From contig NZ_WSTB01000001.1 of assembly GCF_009789235.1 (NCBI RefSeq), positions 682,001 to 746,000 of the forward strand: a stretch of 64,000 nucleotides of DNA, in the 5' to 3' direction. A model generated the notes under the pieces. It was not told where the DNA came from. It saw nothing but the letters and a program-made list of their open reading frames with translations, and did no database searches. Source of the stretch: Flavobacterium hydrocarbonoxydans. Its GTDB lineage: Bacteria > Bacteroidota > Bacteroidia > Flavobacteriales > Flavobacteriaceae. This document shows, piece by piece, positions 9,549 to 21,877 of the stretch (the first letter of the stretch is position 1; every line of letters begins with the position of its first letter). The position numbers and the translations under genes were made by a program.

Positions 9549-9610
9549 AATTTCTTGTTGTAAAAATGTATTGAAAACAAAACAGCTGTTTTCCTTGAAT
9601 TCTTTTTTAG

Positions 9611-12271
9611 TTAATTAATAACTTTAAAACTCAACTTCTGCAAATCTGTAGCATTTCCGCCTACCATAACTTCAAAGTCTCCGGGCTCTACTACACGCTT
9701 CATTTCTTTGTTCCAGATTGATAATTCGTCAGCCGTTAGTATAAACGCTACTTTTTTAGTTTCTCCTTTTTCAATAAACACCCTATTAAAACCTTTTAAT
9801 GTTTTTCTCGGAGTTGTTACACTGCTATACACATCCTTAATATACAATTGCACAACCTCATCTCCGTCATAGTTCCCAACGTTCTTAACGTCAACGCTTA
9901 CTTTTAATTCTCCACCAGCTTTAATTGCTTCGGTACTAATGGCGAAATTTGAATATTCGAACTGGGTATAACTTAAACCGTAACCAAAGTTGTAAAGCGG
10001 ATTTTCACTTTCAGAAACATAGCGGTGAATCGCAGATGGTTTTTGGTTATAATATATAGGTAACTGTCCCACAGATTTTGGAACTGTAATAGGCAATCTT
10101 CCACCAGGATTATAATCTCCAAATAAAACATCGGCTACAGCCCTTCCTCCTGCTTCACCAGGAAACCAACCTTCGATAAGAGCCGGAATATTTTCGCTAA
10201 TCCAGTTGGTAGAAAGCGGACGACCGTTTAGCAATACACAAACCACAGGAGTTCCGGTTTTTTGAATCGCTTCGATCAATTCCTGCTGCATTCCGTGTAA
10301 ATCTAAACTCGCCACGTCCCGGTTTTCTTCTACCAATTCATTTGATTCTCCCAAAACCACAATCGCAACATCTGCTTTTTTAGCAATGTCAATCGCTGGC
10401 TGAAAGTTTACTTTTTCTAAATTCCAACGCAGGTGTGCTCTGGCTCCCCAGCCACCTTCCCACATTTCGATGCGGACTTTGTATTTTTTACCGGCTTCGA
10501 TGTTTTTTGGAGTCGTCACCATACTCGTAGCTCCTTTTGACCAATTGTCAATAACAAGCTGATCGTCAACCCACATTCTTATTCCGTCATCAGAACTTAA
10601 TCCTAACCAGCCATCAAATGCTTTATCTGACTGAATATAACCTGTCCAGCGAATAGAGAAATCATCATCAGTAACGCCGTCTCCGGGAGACCAGGGCCAG
10701 TCAAACTCTAATTGATTGTCGATACGCGTTAATACCGGATTTCCTGCTACATTTCGGTTGTTGAAATATTCTCCTTTTAATCCGTTTTGAGATCCGTCTG
10801 GGGTAAACAAATATTTCGATGGAATAATTTGTCCTTTTACAATTAAGGAAACACCCTCTTCATAAAGTACATTTGTTGTAGCACCCGCAACTTGTTTAAT
10901 CCCTTCCAGAACTGTAGTTCCTACTTTATTTTTTACAGCATATCCGCCTAATCTTGAGGCATCCGCATTGGGTCCGATAACGGCAATTGTCTTAATATCT
11001 TTACTTAAGGGCAGGATATTCTTGTCATTTTTCAATAAAATCATCGATTTATGAGCGGCTTCAAGAGCGATATCCTGATTTTCTTTGGTATGAAAACGTT
11101 CTTTTATCAGGTTTTTATCTGTATATGGATTTTCGAATAATCCCAATAAAAATTTAAGTCTCAAAACACCTCCTGCAGCACGGTCAATTTGCTCCATTGT
11201 CAGTTTTTTTTCATTGACCAATTCGATGATACTTTGTTGCCAAAATTCATTTGTAAAATCATAAAACTGCATATCAACTCCCGCCGCGATGGCTTCTCTG
11301 ATACTTTCTTTTGGAGAATTCGTTACATAATGCGTGGTTTGCAGGTATTTGATCGCACCTAAATCTGAAACTACAATTCCTTTAAAACCCCATTCTTTTC
11401 TCAAAACATCTGTTAATAACCAATGATTAGCTGCACAAGGAATACCATCTAATTCAGAATACGCACACATCGTTCCTAAAGCTCCGCCTTTTCTGAATGC
11501 TTTTTCAAATGAAGGAAGATGATCTTCTCGGGCCGAACGTTCTCCCACTAAAATTGGAGAAGAATTTCCTCCAGCCTGCGGAATACCGTGAACAGCAAAA
11601 TGTTTTGGTTCTGAAATTATTGTGCGATCCGATTTTAAGTCATCGCCCTGCATTCCTTTGATCATGGCCAAACCAATCTCGCTGTTTAAATAAGCATCCT
11701 CTCCAAAAGTCTCCGCAACCCTTCCCCAACGTGGTTCGCGTCCCAAATCTAAATTGGGTCCTAAACCAAAATGAACTCCGTGAGCCCTGGCTTCCATAGC
11801 AATTACTTTACCTACTTTGTCCATTACGTTCGTATCCCAGGTTGCGCCTAAGCCTATGTTCATTGGAAACGCTGTGCTTCCGTCATCCAGATATCCGTGT
11901 AACATTTCACACATGATAAGAGCCGGAATACCCCATTTATTATTTTTGATTACTTCACTTTGAAGATCGTTAATCATTTTTGCCGAACGCGGATAAAGAT
12001 CATGAATCGCTCCAATTCCTAAATTTCCAATTTTTGCAGCCGATTTTGATTTAGAAAAATCTTCTTTTTCTTTAAAAAGTTCCCCTTTGTACATATCCAT
12101 TTGGCGGGCTTTCTCCTCCAGAGTCATTCTGTTTAGTAAGTCTTTTACTCTGTCTTCAACAGGTAATCTAGCGTCCTGATAAGGATATTTTTTCTGCGCA
12201 TGACTCTGGTTCAAAAAACCTACAGCCATCACAAAAACAATGGCTGCTTTTTTGATTTTTAATTGTAACAT
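9611..12271 (-). CDS. GH3 glycoside hydrolase with inserted PA14 domain
   Basis: An 886-residue exported exo-beta-glycosidase. Signal peptide to about residue 25 (SHAQ). The GH3 N-terminal barrel spans about 35-375 with the nucleophile motif GIVVSDLGA (Asp303) and the KHFAVHG motif. The second GH3 domain is interrupted by a PA14 domain (about 490-620: LKGEYFNN..., GLSSDDGIRMWVDD...), and a fibronectin-III-like domain ends the protein. PA14-bearing GH3 enzymes include beta-glucosidases and beta-xylosidases, so specificity cannot be read here. In this N-glycan locus a beta-1,2-xylosidase or beta-N-acetylglucosaminidase role is possible (inference). It is the last gene of the operon, 13 bases after the GH92 gene. 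Confidence 0.92.
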   Translation of the reverse strand: MLQLKIKKAAIVFVMAVGFLNQSHAQKKYPYQDARLPVEDRVKDLLNRMTLEEKARQMDMYKGELFKEKEDFSKSKSAAKIGNLGIGAIHDLYPRSAKMINDLQSEVIKNNKWGIPALIMCEMLHGYLDDGSTAFPMNIGLGATWDTNVMDKVGKVIAMEARAHGVHFGLGPNLDLGREPRWGRVAETFGEDAYLNSEIGLAMIKGMQGDDLKSDRTIISEPKHFAVHGIPQAGGNSSPILVGERSAREDHLPSFEKAFRKGGALGTMCAYSELDGIPCAANHWLLTDVLRKEWGFKGIVVSDLGAIKYLQTTHYVTNSPKESIREAIAAGVDMQFYDFTNEFWQQSIIELVNEKKLTMEQIDRAAGGVLRLKFLLGLFENPYTDKNLIKERFHTKENQDIALEAAHKSMILLKNDKNILPLSKDIKTIAVIGPNADASRLGGYAVKNKVGTTVLEGIKQVAGATTNVLYEEGVSLIVKGQIIPSKYLFTPDGSQNGLKGEYFNNRNVAGNPVLTRIDNQLEFDWPWSPGDGVTDDDFSIRWTGYIQSDKAFDGWLGLSSDDGIRMWVDDQLVIDNWSKGATSMVTTPKNIEAGKKYKVRIEMWEGGWGARAHLRWNLEKVNFQPAIDIAKKADVAIVVLGESNELVEENRDVASLDLHGMQQELIEAIQKTGTPVVCVLLNGRPLSTNWISENIPALIEGWFPGEAGGRAVADVLFGDYNPGGRLPITVPKSVGQLPIYYNQKPSAIHRYVSESENPLYNFGYGLSYTQFEYSNFAISTEAIKAGGELKVSVDVKNVGNYDGDEVVQLYIKDVYSSVTTPRKTLKGFNRVFIEKGETKKVAFILTADELSIWNKEMKRVVEPGDFEVMVGGNATDLQKLSFKVIN

Positions 12272-12284
12272 AGTGGTGTTGTTT

Positions 12285-14525
12285 TTAATTTTGAATCACT
12301 TTTAGCGTGTTTCCATTCACGAAATCTTCGTGCGAAATAAAAAAGCTATTAAGTGGTTTTCCGTTTATTTCAATCGAATTGATTTTACCGTCATTATTAA
12401 TTTGTCTTTCGATTACAATACTTTCATTTTTATAATATGCCGGATCTAATTTGATTTTCACTCTATGAAACATTGGTGCAGTAATAGTATAAATGGGATC
12501 TCCTGGAGAAATAGGATAAATTCCCATCATGGCATAAACCACCCAGGCCGACATTGTTCCGGTATCATCATTTCCTGGTAATCCATTAGGTTTGTTCAGA
12601 AAATATTCTTTAACTAATTTTTTTACCAATTCCTGTGCTTTCCATTCATCCCCTTTTACATAATTAAACAAAAAAGGATTCGCGATATCCGGCTCGTTTG
12701 CCATATCAAATTGCTTGCTGTCGAATACTTTTTGCAATTGATCCGAGAACGGTTTTTCTCCGCCCATTAATTTAATTAATCCTTTGATATCATGTGATAC
12801 CATAAAAGCATACTGCCACGCATTACCTTCGATAAAACCAACATTTTCTTCAAAATTTGCTCCAGATTCCGGATCAAAAGGTTCGTACCATTTTCCGTTA
12901 GGGGTTCTTGGGCGAAGTAGTTTTAAATCTTTGTCGAATAATTTTCGGTAGGAAAGTGATCGTTTAGAAAAACGCTTATAATCATCTTTTTCACCTAAAG
13001 CTTTCGCTAAAAGTGAAATTGCATAATCAGATGTATTATATTCAAGGGTTGTAGAAACGGGGCCAGGATAATTAGTAGATAAATATCCTTTATCGATATA
13101 CTCTTTAAGCCCTGGTCGCAACGGATTATCATCGGTTTGATTTGAGCCTTTCAGCATGGCATAGTAGGCTTTGTAAAAATCAAAATCCTGAATTCCCTTT
13201 AAGCAGGCATCAACTATAACGATGCTCGCCGGATCTCCTACCATGGTAAATGTTTCTGTTGAATTTAATTCCCATTTTGGCAACCAGCCGTTTTCATCAT
13301 ACATATCCAACATACTTTTTATCATATCCGATTGTTGCTTAGGATAAACTAAAGAGGTTAACTGGTGCATGTTTCGATACGTATCCCACAAAGAAAAAGT
13401 CGTATAACGGGTGCCTGTTGTTTTAGCGATTTTGTTTCTTTTTATTACGGGATATTCTCCGTTCCAATCATTCAGAGTATTGGGATGAATCAAAGTGTGG
13501 TATAATGCCGTATAAAAAATCGTGTTATCGTCACTAGAACCACCTTCGACTAAAATCTTCGAAAGTTCTTTGTTCCATTCGTCATAAGTCTCTTTATAAA
13601 CAGCTTCAAAGGATTTATTTCCGGTTTCTTTTTCTAAGTTTTCACGTGCGTTTGCAATACTTACGTACGAAATTCCAATTTTTACCTCAACGGTTTCCTT
13701 TTTATCAAACTCATAGGTAAAATAGGTTCCGATACTATCGCCAACAACCGTTTTGATGGAGTTTTCCATCATTCTGGTTTTGCCGTTGTAGGTCATCCAT
13801 TGTGCTTCTATACCTTCGTATTTTGGTGTTTTTTTCCAAATACCAAACTTATCTGCTGGTTTCGAAAATTTCGCTACAAAATATACCGGATAAGCATCTT
13901 CGGGACTATTATAACAAAAAGAACCTACCGTACGCATTCCTTCAATTTCTGTTGACGAAACGACTTTTACCATCGCACCTTCTTCATTGGTTAAACCTAA
14001 ACCCAGATTCAATAATATATTTGATTTCCCTTTAGGAAAAGTAAATTTGCTTACGCCTACTCTTTTTGATGCTGTAAATTCGCCTTTAACTTTATATTTA
14101 TCCAGATCAACACTATAATACGCCGCTTTTGCTATTTCGTTAGAATATGTTGATCCGTATTTTAAATGATTGATTTCTACATCACCAGTTGTGGGCATTA
14201 ACAAAATAACGCCCAATTCCGGGCAACCTACTCCGCTTAAATTTACCTGACTAAATCCCGTTAAGAAAGTATTTTCATTTACATACGGATTCGAAAGCCA
14301 TTGACTGTCTTTTTCTAATTTATTTTGTTTTCCGGCAACATTAAACGGACTAATACTAGCCATTCCTCTTGGGGCAATTGGTCCTGGAAAAGTGGCTCCG
14401 TAATTTGAAGTTCCAATAAACGGATTTACAAAATCCGCTGGCTGCTGTGCAAAATTGCTGATGCTAAAAAACAGCATGCAAAAAATACATGCTGTTTTTA
14501 TGGTTATTCTTTGGTTTAAAAACAT
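12285..14525 (-). CDS. GH92 exo-alpha-mannosidase (first of two)
   Basis: A 746-residue exported calcium-dependent, inverting alpha-mannosidase that trims alpha-mannose arms of N-glycans. Signal peptide to about residue 26. GH92 hallmarks: VNPFIGTSNYGATFPGP at the start of the mature protein, SLWDTYR, IEGNAWQY (Glu566, expected general acid) and GNDDTGTMSAW (651-661, expected base and metal region). Compared with the second GH92 (28195-30438), the loop NEPDIANPF (from 610) replaces NEPSHHIAYMF, and TFPGP replaces TYPGA, so the two probably cleave different linkages. It lies 10 bases after the GH29 gene in the operon. Confidence 0.93.
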   Translation of the reverse strand: MFLNQRITIKTACIFCMLFFSISNFAQQPADFVNPFIGTSNYGATFPGPIAPRGMASISPFNVAGKQNKLEKDSQWLSNPYVNENTFLTGFSQVNLSGVGCPELGVILLMPTTGDVEINHLKYGSTYSNEIAKAAYYSVDLDKYKVKGEFTASKRVGVSKFTFPKGKSNILLNLGLGLTNEEGAMVKVVSSTEIEGMRTVGSFCYNSPEDAYPVYFVAKFSKPADKFGIWKKTPKYEGIEAQWMTYNGKTRMMENSIKTVVGDSIGTYFTYEFDKKETVEVKIGISYVSIANARENLEKETGNKSFEAVYKETYDEWNKELSKILVEGGSSDDNTIFYTALYHTLIHPNTLNDWNGEYPVIKRNKIAKTTGTRYTTFSLWDTYRNMHQLTSLVYPKQQSDMIKSMLDMYDENGWLPKWELNSTETFTMVGDPASIVIVDACLKGIQDFDFYKAYYAMLKGSNQTDDNPLRPGLKEYIDKGYLSTNYPGPVSTTLEYNTSDYAISLLAKALGEKDDYKRFSKRSLSYRKLFDKDLKLLRPRTPNGKWYEPFDPESGANFEENVGFIEGNAWQYAFMVSHDIKGLIKLMGGEKPFSDQLQKVFDSKQFDMANEPDIANPFLFNYVKGDEWKAQELVKKLVKEYFLNKPNGLPGNDDTGTMSAWVVYAMMGIYPISPGDPIYTITAPMFHRVKIKLDPAYYKNESIVIERQINNDGKINSIEINGKPLNSFFISHEDFVNGNTLKVIQN

Positions 14526-14535
14526 ATTCTTTTTT

Positions 14536-16020
14536 CTATCTGTTTATCGCTTCTATTTTTAAAGTCCATGCCTCTTTACAAGGCAAATTATTTCTCAGAC
14601 TCTCCGGAATTATAACTTTAAATCCTTCAGCTTCTTTTGTCCATTTCAGGGAAGTTTTGGAACCTAACATCGTGATTTTTGTTCCTTTTTTAGGATTAAT
14701 TGCTTTCACTGTAAGGGTTGCCGGAATTTTGTCTTCTCCTTCTTTTGCCAAATAAAACAAGAAAACATTTCCTGTTTTGTTTTGCGTCATACAAATATTT
14801 TCTTCTTTAAAAGGTTCAATTGGTTTTGTATTATAAATCGCTGTGCTGTTTACTTTCATCCAGTCTCCGTAAGCCGCCAATAAATCGTAAGCGCCTTGCT
14901 GCCATTCACCTTCTGGACTTGGCGCAACATTCAATAATAAATTTCCGCCTTTTGCTACAATATCAACCAGCATGTGAATACCTTGTCTTCCAGTCATGTA
15001 TGTAGCATCCGGAGTATAAGACCAACCACCGCCAGCAGGAATACAAGATTCCCAAGGATAAGGCAGCGTTTTAGCTGGAACACGTCCTTCTGGTGTTAAA
15101 TAATTTTGGTTTTTACCGTGAACAGCTCTGTCAACCACAATTAAACCTGGTTGTTTCTGACGTGCTTTTACAACCAATTCATCCATTTTAGGATCCTGAT
15201 CTACGACTCTGTGTTTGATGAAACCGTTTTTAGATTCGTTTTCTGCAAACTTTTCATCATAGTTTTCTTTTAAATTTTGCTGATCTCTTTTTTTAACCCA
15301 ACCTCCATCTAACCATAAAATATCAACTTTGCCGTAATTAGTAAGGATTTCTAAGATTTGGTTGTGGGTAAAATCAACATATTTCTGCCATTTTTCCGGA
15401 TACAAAGACGGATCGTAGTTTACGTTTCTGTCGAATGGAGGAAAATAAGGATCCCAGTAGTTTTCGTTGTGCCAGTCTGGTTTAGAGAAATAGGCTCCAG
15501 TTGAGATATTTTCACCTCTAAAAGCGTTGAAGATCTCTTTTAAAACATCTGCTTTTGGGTTGGTATGAAAAGGAACATCTTTACTCGTTATCTTATAATC
15601 AGAATATTTAGTGTCATACATATTAAATCCGTCATGGTGTTTCGTGGTAAAAACCATGTATTTCATTCCTGCATTTTTAGCCGCTTTTGCCCATTTTGCA
15701 GGGTCAAATTTTGTTGGGTTGAATGTTTTTCTCAATCCTTCATAATCTGCAATGTATTGATTGTAATTTGCTGGATTACTTCCTTTTTTACGTTCGCACC
15801 ATCCATAATCTTCCGGGCATATTGACCAGGATTCTACAATTCCCCATTGGCTGTAAGTTCCCCAGTGCATTAGCAAGCCAAATTTTTTGCCTTGCCATTC
15901 TTCTAAGTTTTTCAAAACTAATGGATCTGTTTCTGGCACATATCTTTCATCTTCATAAATCGCCTGCGCGAAAATTTGAGCTGAAAATAAAAGGGTGATT
16001 ATGAATATTCCTCTTTTCAT
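14536..16020 (-). CDS. GH29 alpha-L-fucosidase
   Basis: A 494-residue periplasmic fucosidase with signal peptide (to about residue 19, FAQA). The GH29 barrel shows FGLLMHWGTYS, TTKHHDGFNMYD and the nucleophile motif DILWLDGGW (Asp238). Length and single catalytic domain plus a small beta domain fit GH29 subfamily A, which often acts broadly, including on core fucose. It is the third gene from the end of the long operon, between GH20 and GH92, and would remove fucose that blocks core processing. Linkage is not readable from sequence. Confidence 0.93.
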   Translation of the reverse strand: MKRGIFIITLLFSAQIFAQAIYEDERYVPETDPLVLKNLEEWQGKKFGLLMHWGTYSQWGIVESWSICPEDYGWCERKKGSNPANYNQYIADYEGLRKTFNPTKFDPAKWAKAAKNAGMKYMVFTTKHHDGFNMYDTKYSDYKITSKDVPFHTNPKADVLKEIFNAFRGENISTGAYFSKPDWHNENYWDPYFPPFDRNVNYDPSLYPEKWQKYVDFTHNQILEILTNYGKVDILWLDGGWVKKRDQQNLKENYDEKFAENESKNGFIKHRVVDQDPKMDELVVKARQKQPGLIVVDRAVHGKNQNYLTPEGRVPAKTLPYPWESCIPAGGGWSYTPDATYMTGRQGIHMLVDIVAKGGNLLLNVAPSPEGEWQQGAYDLLAAYGDWMKVNSTAIYNTKPIEPFKEENICMTQNKTGNVFLFYLAKEGEDKIPATLTVKAINPKKGTKITMLGSKTSLKWTKEAEGFKVIIPESLRNNLPCKEAWTLKIEAINR

Positions 16021-16036
16021 CTTTAATCTATTTATT

Positions 16037-16064
16037 GTTTTTAGTTTTTAGTTTTTAGTTTTTA
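16037..16064. repeat. Tandem heptamer (GTTTTTA) x4
   Basis: Four perfect head-to-tail copies of GTTTTTA lie between the GH29 and GH20 genes, 17 bases before the GH29 coding start on the minus strand. Copy number could vary by slippage and change spacing in the message leader. Confidence 0.85.
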
Positions 16065-16172
16065 TTATTGGTATCAAGCTTTGTCAAAGCTTCTGTGTAT
16101 TTTTCGTTTCGTTTGTAATTTCTGATAAAATTGGGGTTGCTTTGTCGTTAAGTAATTACTCCCAATTGGTTT

Positions 16173-18491
16173 TTAATTCACTACAATTTCATCTACAAAC
16201 AACCAGGAACTCTCTCCTTTTGGACTTTTCTTTAAATTGACTGCCACTACTTTTACATAACGAACATGCTGTTTCTGAAAATTAATTTTAAAATCTTTCA
16301 ATTCCGGAACTGGATTTACAGCATACGAACGTACTGCTTTTCCAACTTGTTTGTAATATATTCCATCATTAGAAATCAACACTTTAACTTCTGTCGGAAA
16401 ATTAACGCCTGCTCCCTGACTTTCTAAAGCTCCTACCATTACCTGTTCGATACTTTCTTGTTTTTCAAGGTCGATTACCAATTCCATATCGTTTACCAGC
16501 CAGGCCTGCCATTGTCCGTCATGAAAATTCTTGCTCCCTCTAATCGTGTTTACCATCGTATTGGCATCTCCTTTATAATTCTGATTAAAAGGTGTCAAAT
16601 ATTTTACTTTATGTGCTACCGCTTTATGAAAAATAATAGTATCGGTAAATGTTTTTCCAACAGGTTTTTCGTCCTGAAATAAAGAAGCTTTTATAATGGT
16701 TGTTTCCTTAAATTCAATTGGACTTGTATATTTTACCGCATGATGATTGATGCTTTGATTTCCTAAAACGTAACGAATATCGGGGTTTGGAAACTCATTT
16801 TTCAGTTCGACTTTAATTTGTTTATTAGCCAAATCTGCTGTTGAAGAAGCCGTTACCAAATAAGCACTTTTTGCATAATTGATTCCTAAATAATCGTAAC
16901 GTTTTAACATCGGGAACAATCTGGCAGTAAAATCATTCCAGTCGCGTTTTTCTTTCGGACTCCATAAAGTTTCTGACAAAGCGGCTAATCTTGGAAAAAT
17001 CATATACTCAGAATCTTTTGGCAATGACAAATGTTCTGCCCATAAATTAGCCTGTCCGCCCAATACATGCGCCGCTTCCTGAGGTGTCATAGTCGAAACA
17101 ACTGGATCAAATTTATAAACTTCGTTTAACGGATTATAAGCATCAAAAGCCAAAGGTTCTTCGTTTTGCGGACCTTGATAAAAGTTAAAATAACAAGGCG
17201 TTTCTGGTGTCATAATAACATCGTGACCCTGATGTGCCGCTTCAGTTCCTCCTTTAGTTCCTCTCCAGCTCATTACCGTTGCATCTGGAGCCAAACCGCC
17301 TTCTAAAATCTCATCCCATCCAATTACTTTTTTCCCTTTAGAATTGATGTATTTTTCCATACGTTTTACAAAATAACTCTGCAATTCATGAGTATCTTTT
17401 AATCCGTTGTCTTTCATTCTTTTTTGACAATGAGGACATTTTTCCCAATTCGTTTTTGTGGCTTCGTCTCCTCCTATATGAATATATTTTGAAGAAAAAA
17501 CAGTAATGACCTCATCTATAACATCCTGCAAAAACTCAAATGTAGTTTCTTTCCCTGCACAATAAATATCAGTCAAAGGCCAGACTCCGCCTGAAGGAAC
17601 TCCAATTCTTTGATTAAAACAAGCCAATTCAGGATAAGATGCAATGGCTGAACTCACGTGTGCCGGCATTTCGATTTCTGGAATGATCTCAACCCCTTTC
17701 GTTGCAGCATATTTTACAATTTCTCTTAATTCATTCTGCGTAAAAAATCCACCATAAGTTCCTTTTTCATCCGGATTTGTGGTCAATCTTGCGTTCCAGC
17801 TGGTGTTTTCCTGATCTACTCTCCAGGCTCCGATTTCGGTTAGTTTTGGATATTTTTTAATTTCGATTCTCCAGCCCTGATCATCTACTAAATGCAAATG
17901 CAAAACATTCATTTTGTGCATTGCCAAACGATCGATTGTAGCCAGAATATAGTTTTTATCAAAGAAATGACGTGATACATCCAGCATTAAACCTCTCCAT
18001 TTAAAACGTGGCTCATCAGTAATGGTAACACTTGGAATTTGCCATTTTGCAGTCGTAATGGCAAATTTACTTTCAATAGCCTCAGGAAGTAATTGTCTAA
18101 CACTTTCTAAACCATATAAAAAACCAGCCTTTTCTTTGGCAGAAATAATTATACTATTCGGATTTACATCCAAAATATACCCTTCGTTTTTTAAGTTAGG
18201 ATCCGTCATAAACTGAACGAAATTCCGCATTGGAACTTTTGTCACCATCACTGGCTTCCATCCTGCTGCAACTTCAAATTGAGTTGCCAGGGCATTTACT
18301 GCGTCTTTCTGAAAATCGTCATTAACAACAAACTTTGTGTCTTTTGTAAATTCAAAAACACCCGTTTTTATTAAAGTCTGAGTTGGTTTTGGAATAATAC
18401 GAATATCATTCTCTGTGTAAACTTTTTGCGCTTTAGAAGAAGTTGCAAGAGTAAAAAAACCAATTAGTAAAAAAGACTTTATAATTCTCAT
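16173..18491 (-). CDS. GH20 beta-N-acetylhexosaminidase with C-terminal F5/8C-like module
   Basis: A 772-residue exported enzyme that removes non-reducing GlcNAc or GalNAc by substrate-assisted catalysis. Signal peptide to about residue 22; GH20b domain about 25-155; catalytic barrel about 160-510 with FKWRGLMLDVSRHFF and the Asp-Glu pair in HIGGDEATKTNW (Asp342-Glu343). A linker leads to a C-terminal discoidin-like beta-sandwich (about 630-772) that may bind galactose or GlcNAc. It follows the GH2 gene by 5 bases, so the pair probably removes antennary galactose and then GlcNAc. A second GH20 lies at 50610 outside the locus. Confidence 0.94.
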   Translation of the reverse strand: MRIIKSFLLIGFFTLATSSKAQKVYTENDIRIIPKPTQTLIKTGVFEFTKDTKFVVNDDFQKDAVNALATQFEVAAGWKPVMVTKVPMRNFVQFMTDPNLKNEGYILDVNPNSIIISAKEKAGFLYGLESVRQLLPEAIESKFAITTAKWQIPSVTITDEPRFKWRGLMLDVSRHFFDKNYILATIDRLAMHKMNVLHLHLVDDQGWRIEIKKYPKLTEIGAWRVDQENTSWNARLTTNPDEKGTYGGFFTQNELREIVKYAATKGVEIIPEIEMPAHVSSAIASYPELACFNQRIGVPSGGVWPLTDIYCAGKETTFEFLQDVIDEVITVFSSKYIHIGGDEATKTNWEKCPHCQKRMKDNGLKDTHELQSYFVKRMEKYINSKGKKVIGWDEILEGGLAPDATVMSWRGTKGGTEAAHQGHDVIMTPETPCYFNFYQGPQNEEPLAFDAYNPLNEVYKFDPVVSTMTPQEAAHVLGGQANLWAEHLSLPKDSEYMIFPRLAALSETLWSPKEKRDWNDFTARLFPMLKRYDYLGINYAKSAYLVTASSTADLANKQIKVELKNEFPNPDIRYVLGNQSINHHAVKYTSPIEFKETTIIKASLFQDEKPVGKTFTDTIIFHKAVAHKVKYLTPFNQNYKGDANTMVNTIRGSKNFHDGQWQAWLVNDMELVIDLEKQESIEQVMVGALESQGAGVNFPTEVKVLISNDGIYYKQVGKAVRSYAVNPVPELKDFKINFQKQHVRYVKVVAVNLKKSPKGESSWLFVDEIVVN

Positions 18492-18496
18492 ATTTA

Positions 18497-21676
<3,180 letters not shown>

Positions 21677-21741
21677 TCATACCAAGTTCTATTATAAAAC
21701 GAAATTCTTTTTCAGGAGCTAATCCCACTATTCGTTTCAAT

Positions 21742-21815
21742 CTTTTGTGTCCGCCGCGGCGGACACAAAAGGATTTCCACTTCTCCCGATAGCTATCGGG
21801 ACGGGGCTAGGGCAA
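21742..21815. repeat. Intergenic palindromic element (copy 1 of 2)
   Basis: Between the glycosylasparaginase and GH2 genes. It contains a perfect 30-base palindrome (21742-21771, arms CTTTTGTGTCCGCC) and a perfect 16-base palindrome CCCGATAGCTATCGGG (21785-21800). The flank ACAAAAGGAT followed by CCxACTTCT recurs in the element at 45494. G+C is clearly higher than the surroundings. Confidence 0.75.
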
Positions 21816-21877
21816 TCATTTTCATAAGAACATTTATCATCTTCTTTGTCATTTCTGACATAAAAAAACTAATAATA

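Larger units (their letters stand above)
9267..9610. other. Intergenic region between GH3 and susC
   Basis: These 344 bases contain no gene. They hold the GH3 terminator (9512-9548), the susC promoter and operator (9343-9394), and a further copy of the core ACCAACGGT at 9491-9499. On the minus strand this reads ACCGTTGGT, which fits the published LytTR half-site pattern [TA][AC][CA]GTTN[AG][TG]. Confidence 0.6.
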
